A DNA stretch of 5,329 bases, from positions 1 through 5,329 of the forward strand of contig JAITAZ010000596.1 of the NCBI GenBank assembly GCA_031283825.1, given 5' to 3'. Below are positions 1 through 5,201 of the stretch, in pieces (the first letter of the stretch is position 1; each line of letters opens with the position of its first letter). The position numbers and the translations under genes were made by a program. This stretch comes from Planctomycetaceae bacterium. GTDB lineage: Bacteria > Planctomycetota > Planctomycetia > Pirellulales > Thermoguttaceae. The notes beneath the pieces were generated by a model. It made no database searches, was not told the DNA's origin, and saw nothing but the letters and a program-made list of their open reading frames with translations.

Positions 1-260
1 TTGCAACGATGATAACTTACGGATACGCCGGATCACCGGTCGGTAAGTTCAAAGTTACTGTTGAAAAAACAGTTGACGAAGACCCCGTTTATTCGACAAG
101 TTCAACCGGAGAAAAACAAATAAGCAGTTATGAATCAGTTTATACGCTCGTCGATGCTCAATACGTAAAGCCAGAAACAACTACTTTTACAGTAGAAGTT
201 TCAGAAAAAGGCGCTACGGCTAAATTCGATGTCGGAAAGGCGGTCAAAACTAAACTGTGA
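1..260 (+). CDS. C-terminal fragment of a small carboxypeptidase-regulatory-like (transthyretin-fold) envelope protein
   Basis: The reading frame is open to the left edge (first full codon at 3), so the true start lies outside the window. The ATG at 9 is almost certainly internal, because no ribosome binding site can be seen and the residues around it fit the middle of the family. The visible 85 residues contain a PVGKFKVTVEK segment and, further on, YTLVDAQYVKPETT and FTVEVSEKG followed by FDV. These are the closing beta-strands of the carboxypeptidase-regulatory-like or transthyretin-like domain in many small planctomycete lipoproteins, where the pattern reads roughly 'GKYKVTV...LVPAKYADPKTTPLTVEV'. 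Such proteins usually have a lipobox signal peptide, which cannot be checked here. The gene lies 71 bp upstream of the DUF1559 gene on the same strand, a pairing common in planctomycetes, so the two may be co-transcribed. The family call rests on recognition of the sequence pattern, and the molecular role is unknown. Confidence 0.72.
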   Translation, partial: ATMITYGYAGSPVGKFKVTVEKTVDEDPVYSTSSTGEKQISSYESVYTLVDAQYVKPETTTFTVEVSEKGATAKFDVGKAVKTKL

Positions 261-318
261 ATTTTTGTAACGTTAAATATCGTGTAGGTAATTTACCAAA
301 AATCTAAACAAATTTTTT

Positions 319-324
319 AGGAGA
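319..324 (+). promoter_or_regulatory. Shine-Dalgarno site of the DUF1559 gene
   Basis: AGGAGA lies 7 nt before the ATG at 332, with A-rich sequence between. It fixes the start of the DUF1559 gene. It is the only clear ribosome binding site in the window: the DUF1598 and cytidylyltransferase genes have none. Confidence 0.8.
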
Positions 325-331
325 ATAAAAG

Positions 332-1471
332 ATGAAAAAATTAATCGTAAGGTTACATAATAATTGTAACGAAAATTATGAACAGAAATTTTTTGATAGA
401 TTTCTGTTTGGTTTTACGCTTGTCGAATTGCTTGTGGTTATTGCAATAATCGGTTTGCTTATTGCGTTGCTTTTACCTGCGATTCAAGCGGCACGTGAGG
501 CGTCGAATCGAATGACGTGTTCAAACAACATGAAACAGTGGGTTTTAGCATCTCACAATCATCACGACGCGCATGATATACTTCCGCAACATGCTAGTCA
601 AATTATCAATGCTAGCGGCGGTCATTATCGTTGGTCTGCGACGGCGGCGTTGTTGCCTTTTTTGGAGTTGCAGGGAATATTTGACAATATGAAAACAGAG
701 AATCAACCGCCTTGGTATAACACTAATCCGACTACCAATGCCCGTTTCAAAAATCTCTCTGTTGTTCAATGTCCGTCAGATGGAACTACAACTACACCGG
801 GCGGTAATGGTGCGAAAGGAAACATTGTCGTTTCAAATGGCGACGGTATTTTACAAGCAAACGGTTCTATTACATCATCATCTAATGCCCAGTATGTCGG
901 TAGTAGAGGAGTATATATTGCGCGTTTTGCTAAAACGTTTAATGAAATATCCGATGGGTTGAGTAATACAATTTCAATTAGCGAGACAGTAACCGGCTCT
1001 GGAGATAATTTGTACAACGTGCTTGGCGGTACAAATAATTCGGGTTCGGCAATTCAAATTTCATCTCCTGCCAATACAGTAGCGCCGTCAGCTTGTATGA
1101 ATAATGCCTACAATACAACAGATCGGACGTTATTAGCAAATGGAATAAATAATGATTACTGGCGAGGTTGTCGCTACTTGGACAGTCTTCCTATTTACAC
1201 GGTATTTAGTACTATCATGCCGCCTAATACTCCAACTTGCAGACCTTCTGCCAGCGAAGATGTATGGGGATTTTATACGGCGAGTAGTTTTCATCCGGGC
1301 GGAGTCAATTGTGGAATTACGGATGGTTCGGTGAGATTTGTCAATGAAAATATTGACACAAACGGATTACCGAATTCAACGCAAGGTTTAGTATTTACCG
1401 GACCGAGTCCTTACGGTGTTTGGGGCGCGGCAGGAACTCCAAGCGGAGGCGAATCAATACAGTTACCGTAA
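332..1471 (+). CDS. DUF1559 (H-X9-DG) domain protein with type IV prepilin-like N-terminus
   Basis: This is a 379-residue pseudopilin-like protein of the large planctomycete DUF1559 family. Residues 1-27 are a hydrophilic leader ending in glycine. GFTLVE at 27-32 is the prepilin peptidase and methylation motif, with cleavage expected after G27 and the conserved Glu at mature position 5. Residues 33-50 form the hydrophobic helix ending in LLPAIQAARE. Family landmarks follow: SNNMKQW near 64-70, CPSD at 147-150, DGLSNTISISE at 208-218 (the usual DG-SNTI block), and the hallmark HPGG(V)...DGSVRF at 321-336, where H321 and D331-G332 match the H-X9-DG signature. Length is normal for the family and the gene looks intact. 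The leader is rather long. The protein is expected in the inner membrane or as part of a surface pseudopilus, but the role of the many paralogues per genome is not established. It follows the small envelope protein gene and is followed 4 nt after its stop by repeat R1. Confidence 0.95.
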   Translation: MKKLIVRLHNNCNENYEQKFFDRFLFGFTLVELLVVIAIIGLLIALLLPAIQAAREASNRMTCSNNMKQWVLASHNHHDAHDILPQHASQIINASGGHYRWSATAALLPFLELQGIFDNMKTENQPPWYNTNPTTNARFKNLSVVQCPSDGTTTTPGGNGAKGNIVVSNGDGILQANGSITSSSNAQYVGSRGVYIARFAKTFNEISDGLSNTISISETVTGSGDNLYNVLGGTNNSGSAIQISSPANTVAPSACMNNAYNTTDRTLLANGINNDYWRGCRYLDSLPIYTVFSTIMPPNTPTCRPSASEDVWGFYTASSFHPGGVNCGITDGSVRFVNENIDTNGLPNSTQGLVFTGPSPYGVWGAAGTPSGGESIQLP

Positions 1472-1474
1472 AAA

Positions 1475-1518
1475 TTTTGTAACCGTTCACGGTTTTTAAA
1501 TTCGGAATTGAGTTTTGA
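1475..1518 (+). repeat. R1 dispersed repeat, copy a, after the DUF1559 stop
   Basis: The core is TTGTAACCGTTCACGG followed by TTTTTAAATTCGGAATTGA. AACCGT and ACGGTT (1481-1486 and 1489-1494) form a 6-bp inverted repeat around TC, followed by a T run, so this copy could act as a weak rho-independent terminator for the DUF1559 gene. Related copies are at 1810-1837 (minus), 3753-3776, 4964-5000 and 5303-5329 (minus). The right half, from GGTTTTTAAATTCGGA, is repeated almost exactly at the window's right end in inverted orientation. Confidence 0.75.
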
Positions 1519-1544
1519 ATACAAGCGGAATATTTGTTTTGTAG

Positions 1545-1567
1545 TAACTCATGTTACGCATTTGCTG
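1545..1567 (+). repeat. R2 dispersed repeat, copy a
   Basis: TAACTCATGTTACGCA followed by TTTGCTG. The same 23 nt with two C/T differences occur inverted at 1903-1925, and a 22-nt copy with two differences is at 5145-5166. Copies a and b flank the long hairpin element in opposite orientations. Confidence 0.75.
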
Positions 1568-1573
1568 CGTGTT

Positions 1574-1802
1574 TTATTTTTTGGGGGGACGTTGGGGACA
1601 AAGGGGACGTTGGGGACACTGGGGACGTTCTTGTTTGAAATCTGGGATTGATGGCTCGGCGGGGACAAAATTTAAAGAAAAAAATTTCTCTCTTTTAAAA
1701 AGGCTGTTGTTTTCTGTTGAGTCGTTAATCATGGTTTTTAAATTAGTGCGTCCCCAGTGTCCCCAACGTCCCCTTTGTCCCCAATGTCCCCCCAAAAAAT
1801 AA
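1574..1802 (+). repeat. 229-nt long inverted-repeat (MITE-like or structured-RNA) element with G-run arms
   Basis: The outer arms, 1574-1627 and 1749-1802, are 54 nt each and complementary except for one position, which is a G-T pair. Pairing continues inward over 38 more positions (1628-1665 with 1711-1748): 21 Watson-Crick, 13 G-T and 4 unpaired. A 45-nt AT-rich tip remains, itself partly self-complementary (TTTAAAGA near 1671 with TCTTTTAAA near 1691). Each outer arm holds five GGGG(G)AC units at an exact 9-nt period, with G runs starting at 1585, 1594, 1603, 1612 and 1621. The element is bounded by TA and T6G6 on the left and C6A6 and TA on the right, which resembles a MITE ending in TA as in IS630/Tc1 types, but no transposase is present and no longer target duplication is visible. 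It encodes no credible protein. It could be a non-autonomous mobile element, a structured RNA, or both. Confidence 0.88.
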
Positions 1803-1809
1803 TATTGTT

Positions 1810-1837
1810 TTTAAAAATACTGTGAACAGTTACAATT
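1810..1837 (-). repeat. R1 dispersed repeat, copy b (inverted)
   Basis: Read on the minus strand it is ATTGTAACTGTTCACAGT followed by ATTTTTAAAA. Relative to copy a, the inner stem changes from CCGT/ACGG to CTGT/ACAG, which keeps the inverted repeat paired. It lies 8 nt beyond the long hairpin element. Confidence 0.7.
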
Positions 1838-1902
1838 TCGTAATAATTTAAATGCAATTTTATTATAGCCCCGCATAACGCTAACTAAAAAAATAAAACT
1901 CA

Positions 1903-1925
1903 CAGCAAGTGCGTAGCATGAGTTA
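1903..1925 (-). repeat. R2 dispersed repeat, copy b (inverted)
   Basis: On the minus strand it reads TAACTCATGCTACGCA followed by CTTGCTG, matching copy a at 21 of 23 positions. In this copy the flank completes a 6-bp hairpin, AACTCA at 1897-1902 with TGAGTT at 1919-1924. That feature is not complete in copies a or c. Confidence 0.72.
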
Positions 1926-2206
1926 GTAATTTCTCTACGATGTTTAACTTTATGAATTGTAATTTTTGTAACGATTATTCTGTTTGAGAGGATTCTTTCG
2001 ATTCTTTATAAAAAATTCCAAAAAAATCGCGATGAATAGAAATTGTACTAATTTAATCTACGTCAAAAATAAGATAGTAAATGAAAGTAGATTTTGCGCG
2101 AAAATTATTTTTCGCTCAAGATTATTTTGCGTGCGGACTCTGTGTTTTTGTCCGGCAATATTTCGCTATTGACAAGATTTCAAATTAAAAAACAAATTAA
2201 CGAAAA
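1926..2206. other. AT-rich spacer upstream of the DUF1598 gene, no gene seen
   Basis: No credible coding sequence was found. There is an isolated R1-like core (TTTTTGTAACGATT, 1963-1976) and a 7-bp hairpin GCGAAAA-TTAT-TTTTCGC at 2098-2115. A weaker interrupted stem pairs CGGAC (2134-2138) with GTCCG (2150-2154), extended by TTGC and GCAA. The DUF1598 promoter should lie here or further upstream, but no convincing -35/-10 pair was seen. Confidence 0.5.
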
Positions 2207-3724
2207 ATGAAAATTACAAATTTAATTACTGTCGGCTTGTTTAATTTTTTTACGAAAGGTTTTTGTAAACTGCTGTTTGCGGATGCGTTTTTGTCAAGCG
2301 CGGTTTGCAGATCGATTGGCAGACATATTTTGTTGAAGCGTCGGTTGTCGATTATTGGGCTGTTGATTATTTTTTCGACTTTTATGTTGACGTCTCTTTA
2401 TGCTCAAGACTCTAGTAATTCTAACGTGGCGCAGGGTCTTGGCAGCGGTAATTCTGGCGTTTGGATAAATGCGTCAAACGTGTTAGAAGTAACGTCGCTG
2501 GACATGGGACGGGTCGAGTTGCAGCAACTTAACGCGGCAAGAAAATCGTATTTACAGTCGTCGAGTTCGGTAAAGACAAAGAGCGCGACACGGTTTATTT
2601 CTTTGAAACATCTTGAGCGCGAAATTATCAAATCGAATGGAGTTCCGACGGACGAGATGAAATATTTAGCGGGTTTGACACGGATTAAATATCTTTTTTT
2701 CTTTCCTGATTCGAAGGACATTGTGATTGCAGGACCAGCGGAGGGTTGGTATCCGGGCGCGGAGGGGATGATGGTCGGACAGAATACAGGAAAGCCGATT
2801 TGCGAGTTACAAGATTTGGTTGTTGCGTTGCGGGCTTTTGCTCCGAACAAGGAGGCGGTCGATGTCATCGGTTGTTCTATTGACCCGACAAGCGATGGCA
2901 ATGCTAATTTACAAAAATATATTCGCGGTAATCATCTTGATCGTAGTCGAGTAAATCTTTTTGCGGAAGGCATGAGGCGAAGTCTGGGTTTGCAAACGAT
3001 CAGAGTTGACGGTATTCCTGAAACGACTCATGCGGCGAGAGTGATGATTGCGGCGGATTATCGAATGAAATTAATTGGAATTGGATTAGAAAAAATTCCT
3101 GTTGGCGTAAATATTACTACATTTATTGAGAAAACGGATTTGTCCGCGAGTCAATCGAACAAGTTGCATCGATGGTATTTTATGCCGGAGTACAAGTCAG
3201 TTGTCGCTACGGAAGACAAAACTGGACTTGAACTTGTAGGCGACGGAGTTAAGTTGGTAACAGAGGAAGAGGTTGTAAATTCGATTACTGGAAAGCGGGA
3301 AATTACGAACAATTCGATTGACAGAGCAAGTTTGGAGTTTACGCGAAGTTTCACGGCGCAATATCCAAAAATTGCGAAAAAGATTTTGGCGTATGCTCAA
3401 CTTAGAAATCTGATTGACATGTTTGTGTGTGCGGCGCATATTCAGAAACAAGATTTTTATGGCAAAGCTGAATGGTCGATGGAATTTTTTGGCGATGAAA
3501 ATAAATTTGCGGTTCAGACTTATCAATCTCCAAAATTTGTTATGCCTGCGGTCAATTTTAAAATACGCAATGGAAAAATCGGATTCCCGATTGGAGGAGT
3601 TGAAATAGAACCTGCGGCGGCGTTGTCAAATGAGAATATAAAATTTGAAAAGCAAAATCAAATCTCGAATATTCGTAACAAAATTAAAATTGAATTGAAG
3701 CCCGGACAATGGTGGTGGGATTAA
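2207..3724 (+). CDS. DUF1598 domain-containing secreted protein
   Basis: This is a 505-residue protein that I recognise as the planctomycete DUF1598 family, of unknown function. Residues 44-46 (KRR), a hydrophobic stretch at 48-62 and SLYA|QDSS near 63-70 form a signal peptide, so export across the inner membrane is likely. Family segments follow in order: MKYLAGLTRIKYLFFFPDSK (151-170), DIVIAGPAEGW (171-181), NTGKPICELQDLVVALRA (193-210), GCSIDPTSDG (222-231), and HAARVMIAADYRMKLIGIGL (275-294). A C-terminal half contains RWYFMPEYK (322-330) and YAQLRNLIDMFVCAA (396-410). No catalytic motif is evident. The chosen ATG puts 43 residues before the charged part of the signal peptide and has no Shine-Dalgarno site. 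In-frame TTG codons at 2330 and 2333, directly before KRR, would give an ordinary signal peptide and are a real alternative. The gene is intact, stands alone on the plus strand, and converges with the cytidylyltransferase gene. Repeat R1 lies 28 bp past its stop. Confidence 0.88.
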   Translation: MKITNLITVGLFNFFTKGFCKLLFADAFLSSAVCRSIGRHILLKRRLSIIGLLIIFSTFMLTSLYAQDSSNSNVAQGLGSGNSGVWINASNVLEVTSLDMGRVELQQLNAARKSYLQSSSSVKTKSATRFISLKHLEREIIKSNGVPTDEMKYLAGLTRIKYLFFFPDSKDIVIAGPAEGWYPGAEGMMVGQNTGKPICELQDLVVALRAFAPNKEAVDVIGCSIDPTSDGNANLQKYIRGNHLDRSRVNLFAEGMRRSLGLQTIRVDGIPETTHAARVMIAADYRMKLIGIGLEKIPVGVNITTFIEKTDLSASQSNKLHRWYFMPEYKSVVATEDKTGLELVGDGVKLVTEEEVVNSITGKREITNNSIDRASLEFTRSFTAQYPKIAKKILAYAQLRNLIDMFVCAAHIQKQDFYGKAEWSMEFFGDENKFAVQTYQSPKFVMPAVNFKIRNGKIGFPIGGVEIEPAAALSNENIKFEKQNQISNIRNKIKIELKPGQWWWD

Positions 3725-3752
3725 GGAAAATTTGTTGTAACTACTCAGTCAT

Positions 3753-3776
3753 AATTTGTAACCGTTCACGTTTTAA
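3753..3776 (+). repeat. R1 dispersed repeat, copy c, after the DUF1598 stop
   Basis: AATTTGTAACCGTTCACG followed by TTTTAA. It matches copy a through the core but has lost the last G of the palindrome (ACGT instead of ACGG). A second TTGTAAC sits just upstream at 3735-3741. Confidence 0.7.
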
Positions 3777-3822
3777 TTTTATAAACTTTGGACATAAACA
3801 AATGGTTCTTTTTAAGCGAACT

Positions 3823-3883
3823 TATGGGACTCAGGGGATATTCTAGTTTGATATCTGTGATTAAAGACTCAAAAGAAAAAAAC
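3823..3883 (+). repeat. Decayed single-arm relative of the long hairpin element
   Basis: This stretch aligns without gaps to the inner arm of the 1574-1802 element. The left part, GGGACTCAGGGG then ATTCTAGTTTGATATCTG, follows the left arm (1612-1649). The right part, GATTAAAGACTCAAAAGAAA, follows the reverse complement of the right arm. The G-run repeats are mostly lost and no second arm is present. It lies between the convergent DUF1598 and cytidylyltransferase genes, ending 12 nt before the latter's stop codon, so it would fall in that gene's 3' untranslated region on the minus strand. Confidence 0.65.
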
Positions 3884-3895
3884 GTAATATTTCAG

Positions 3896-4939
3896 TTAAA
3901 CAAACAACCACGTTAGATGATAGAAAACTGGGGCGGCGAAACATAACGAGTCTATTCTGTCTAGGATTCCGTTGTGTCCTTGAATTAGAGTTCCATATCC
4001 GCTTACGCCGCGATCTCTTTTTATTGCCGACATAGTCATACTGCCGCAAAATCCAATAAATGAAATTACCATCGCAATCAATCCCGCATGCCACCACTGA
4101 GAAAAAGGCGTAAAATACCAAATCGCTACTCCAAGTAATCCCGACGAAATCACTCCGACCAATACGCCTTCCCATGTTCTATTTGAATTAATTTTCGCCG
4201 CCACAACATGTCCCGACGGAATCTGAGACCAAAGATATTGGAAAACATCGCCAAGCTGCACTACCACAACGAAAAAAAATAATAATCTAAAATTTACCCC
4301 GCTCACCGACGGAAAATAATCAGGTAAAACAAATGTCGTTACCGTCTCCGACGGCAATTCAACGATCACGCTTTCTGAATTAACCGGCATTGTCATTGTC
4401 AATATCGCCGGTACATAACTCAACGAATAAACGCAAATCATAAGACCAAGCTGTAATTTTGCCGTTCTCTCCAAAAATCGTTTCGGATCGCCGGACGCCG
4501 CCATAAAACCCGGTAAAACCAAAAAAACATAACCCGGCAAAAGTATCGAAAAAAGCTGATAAGGAGATAAACCCGTTACTGATTCAAACCACGCCGGATT
4601 AACCCCAACTAAAACATATTGCAATGGCGTAAGAAAAACATATATCCAAAAAAGAGTCTGATGATCAACCGGACTCTTAGGAGTCAATGTAATATATTCG
4701 CGAAGCGCACTAACTGACATAACAAAAAATAAAAGCACCGTCGCCGACGAACCAATCATAAAAACGCAAGCTATCGATCCAAAAAGAATCCACCAAGCGC
4801 GTATGCGATTCCGAAAAGAACATAATATCGCCGGATCAACCCCATAATCCTCATAACGACGCAACCATCGAACCGTACATGATACCAATATCAAAATAAT
4901 CAATACGCCGACTAAAAAACAAATCGTTAAATTGTCCAT
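3896..4939 (-). CDS. cdsA: Phosphatidate cytidylyltransferase (CDP-diglyceride synthase, YnbB/COG4589-like branch)
   Basis: This integral membrane enzyme is expected to convert phosphatidic acid and CTP to CDP-diacylglycerol and pyrophosphate, the precursor of membrane phospholipids. The 347-residue product has about eight or nine hydrophobic segments, at roughly 5-24, 48-63, 66-82, 97-113, 128-147, 163-182, 216-230, 259-276 and 286-303. Family landmarks are RNRIRAWW (43-50), ALREYITLTP (78-87), TPLQYVLVG (104-112), PKRFLERTAKLQLGLMICVY (152-171), QLGDVFQYLWS (228-238), NRTWEG (253-258) and the C-terminal CDS signature at 304-330 (SAIKR...GHNGILDRID). The whole pattern resembles the YnbB-like branch more than E. 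coli CdsA, so the symbol is approximate. The usual K-D pair in the signature is S313-G314 here and the HGG is HNG. No Shine-Dalgarno site precedes the ATG. The leader is T-rich and resembles 1874-1898. No phospholipid gene is adjacent in the window. Confidence 0.88.
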   Translation of the reverse strand: MDNLTICFLVGVLIILILVSCTVRWLRRYEDYGVDPAILCSFRNRIRAWWILFGSIACVFMIGSSATVLLFFVMSVSALREYITLTPKSPVDHQTLFWIYVFLTPLQYVLVGVNPAWFESVTGLSPYQLFSILLPGYVFLVLPGFMAASGDPKRFLERTAKLQLGLMICVYSLSYVPAILTMTMPVNSESVIVELPSETVTTFVLPDYFPSVSGVNFRLLFFFVVVVQLGDVFQYLWSQIPSGHVVAAKINSNRTWEGVLVGVISSGLLGVAIWYFTPFSQWWHAGLIAMVISFIGFCGSMTMSAIKRDRGVSGYGTLIQGHNGILDRIDSLCFAAPVFYHLTWLFV

Positions 4940-4963
4940 AACGCTAAATAAAAAATAAAAAAG

Positions 4964-5000
4964 TTATTACCGTTCACGGAATTTTTAAACTGTTCACACT
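4964..5000 (+). repeat. R1 dispersed repeat, copies d and e, upstream of the cytidylyltransferase gene
   Basis: TTATTACCGTTCACGGAA followed by TTTTTAAAC is copy d, with an intact CCGT-TC-ACGG palindrome. It runs straight into a shorter copy e, AAACTGTTCACACTTG (4987-5002). Both lie 25-65 bp upstream of the start codon of the minus-strand gene, in its probable leader or promoter region. Confidence 0.65.
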
Positions 5001-5007
5001 TGAATTT

Positions 5008-5133
5008 GTAGAGACGCAATGCCTTGCGTCTCTATTGTTCGATCAAAAGATCACCGATAGAGACGCAAGGCATTGCGTCTCTATTGTTCGATCAAAATAT
5101 CACCGATAGAGACGCAAGGCATTGCGTCTCTAC
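5008..5133 (+). repeat. Tandem array of three 26-bp hairpins, 49-bp period
   Basis: Each hairpin has an 11-bp stem, TAGAGACGCAA with TTGCGTCTCTA, and a 4-nt loop. Copies are at 5009-5034 (loop TGCC), 5058-5083 and 5107-5132 (loop GGCA), exactly 49 nt apart. The first copy is therefore the inverse of the other two. The two 23-nt spacers, 5035-5057 and 5084-5106, are identical except at 5049/5098 (G versus T) and contain GATCAAAAGATC or its variant. The outermost bases extend the symmetry to GTAGAG...CTCTAC. Similar GTAGAGACG...CGTCTCTAC intergenic palindromes are familiar from filamentous cyanobacteria (from memory). No gene overlaps the array. Confidence 0.9.
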
Positions 5134-5144
5134 ATTGGGTTTAG

Positions 5145-5166
5145 TAACTCATTTTACGCACTTGCT
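5145..5166 (+). repeat. R2 dispersed repeat, copy c
   Basis: TAACTCATTTTACGCA followed by CTTGCT, preceded by TTAG as copy a is preceded by GTAG. It sits between the hairpin array and the 30-bp palindrome. Confidence 0.7.
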
Positions 5167-5171
5167 ATCCC

Positions 5172-5201
5172 AGATCTGGTAGGCGATCGCCTACCAGATC
5201 T
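5172..5201. repeat. Perfect 30-bp palindrome with a GGCGATCGCC centre
   Basis: The half-site AGATCTGGTAGGCGA is followed immediately by its exact reverse complement, so the palindrome has no spacer; its centre lies between 5186 and 5187. It contains BglII-type AGATCT at both ends and the octamer GCGATCGC in the middle. It could be a cruciform-forming repeat, a dimeric protein binding site, or a recently folded repeat unit. Confidence 0.92.

Noticed and set aside
9..11. ATG at 9 as the start of a complete 83-residue protein
   Set aside because: The frame is open upstream to the edge, no ribosome binding site is visible, and the sequence begins in the middle of a beta-sandwich domain. It is a truncated gene.
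287..297. GGTA-ATT-TACC inverted repeat between the first two genes as a terminator
   Set aside because: A 4-bp stem is too short to support a terminator call, and co-transcription with the DUF1559 gene is equally plausible.
1551..1802. Coding frames through the long hairpin giving Trp/Gly/Arg-rich peptides on both strands
   Set aside because: They arise from the 9-nt GGGGAC units read in frame and mirror each other because of the inverted repeat. There is no ribosome binding site and no family resemblance.
1984..2172. 62-codon frame starting with TTG in the spacer before the DUF1598 gene
   Set aside because: No ribosome binding site, a low-complexity AT-driven composition (Phe, Lys, Asn, Ile), and no recognisable domain. 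It overlaps short hairpins.
2169..2197. TTGACA as the -35 box of a DUF1598 promoter
   Set aside because: At 17-bp spacing the -10 position reads ACAAAT, only three matches to TATAAT, so the hexamer alone is weak evidence in AT-rich DNA.
2404..2901. 165-codon antisense frame inside the DUF1598 gene
   Set aside because: It is a shadow of the well-supported DUF1598 reading frame, with no recognisable domain and no start signals.
3861..4175. 104-codon minus-strand frame overlapping the end of the cytidylyltransferase gene
   Set aside because: It overlaps the conserved CDS signature of the real gene in another frame, is rich in Arg and Ser, and has no family features.
5008..5133. CRISPR array (short palindromic repeats with 23-nt spacers)
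   Set aside because: The two spacers are the same sequence except for one base, the first repeat is inverted, the spacers are short, and there is no leader or cas gene. This is a tandem hairpin repeat.
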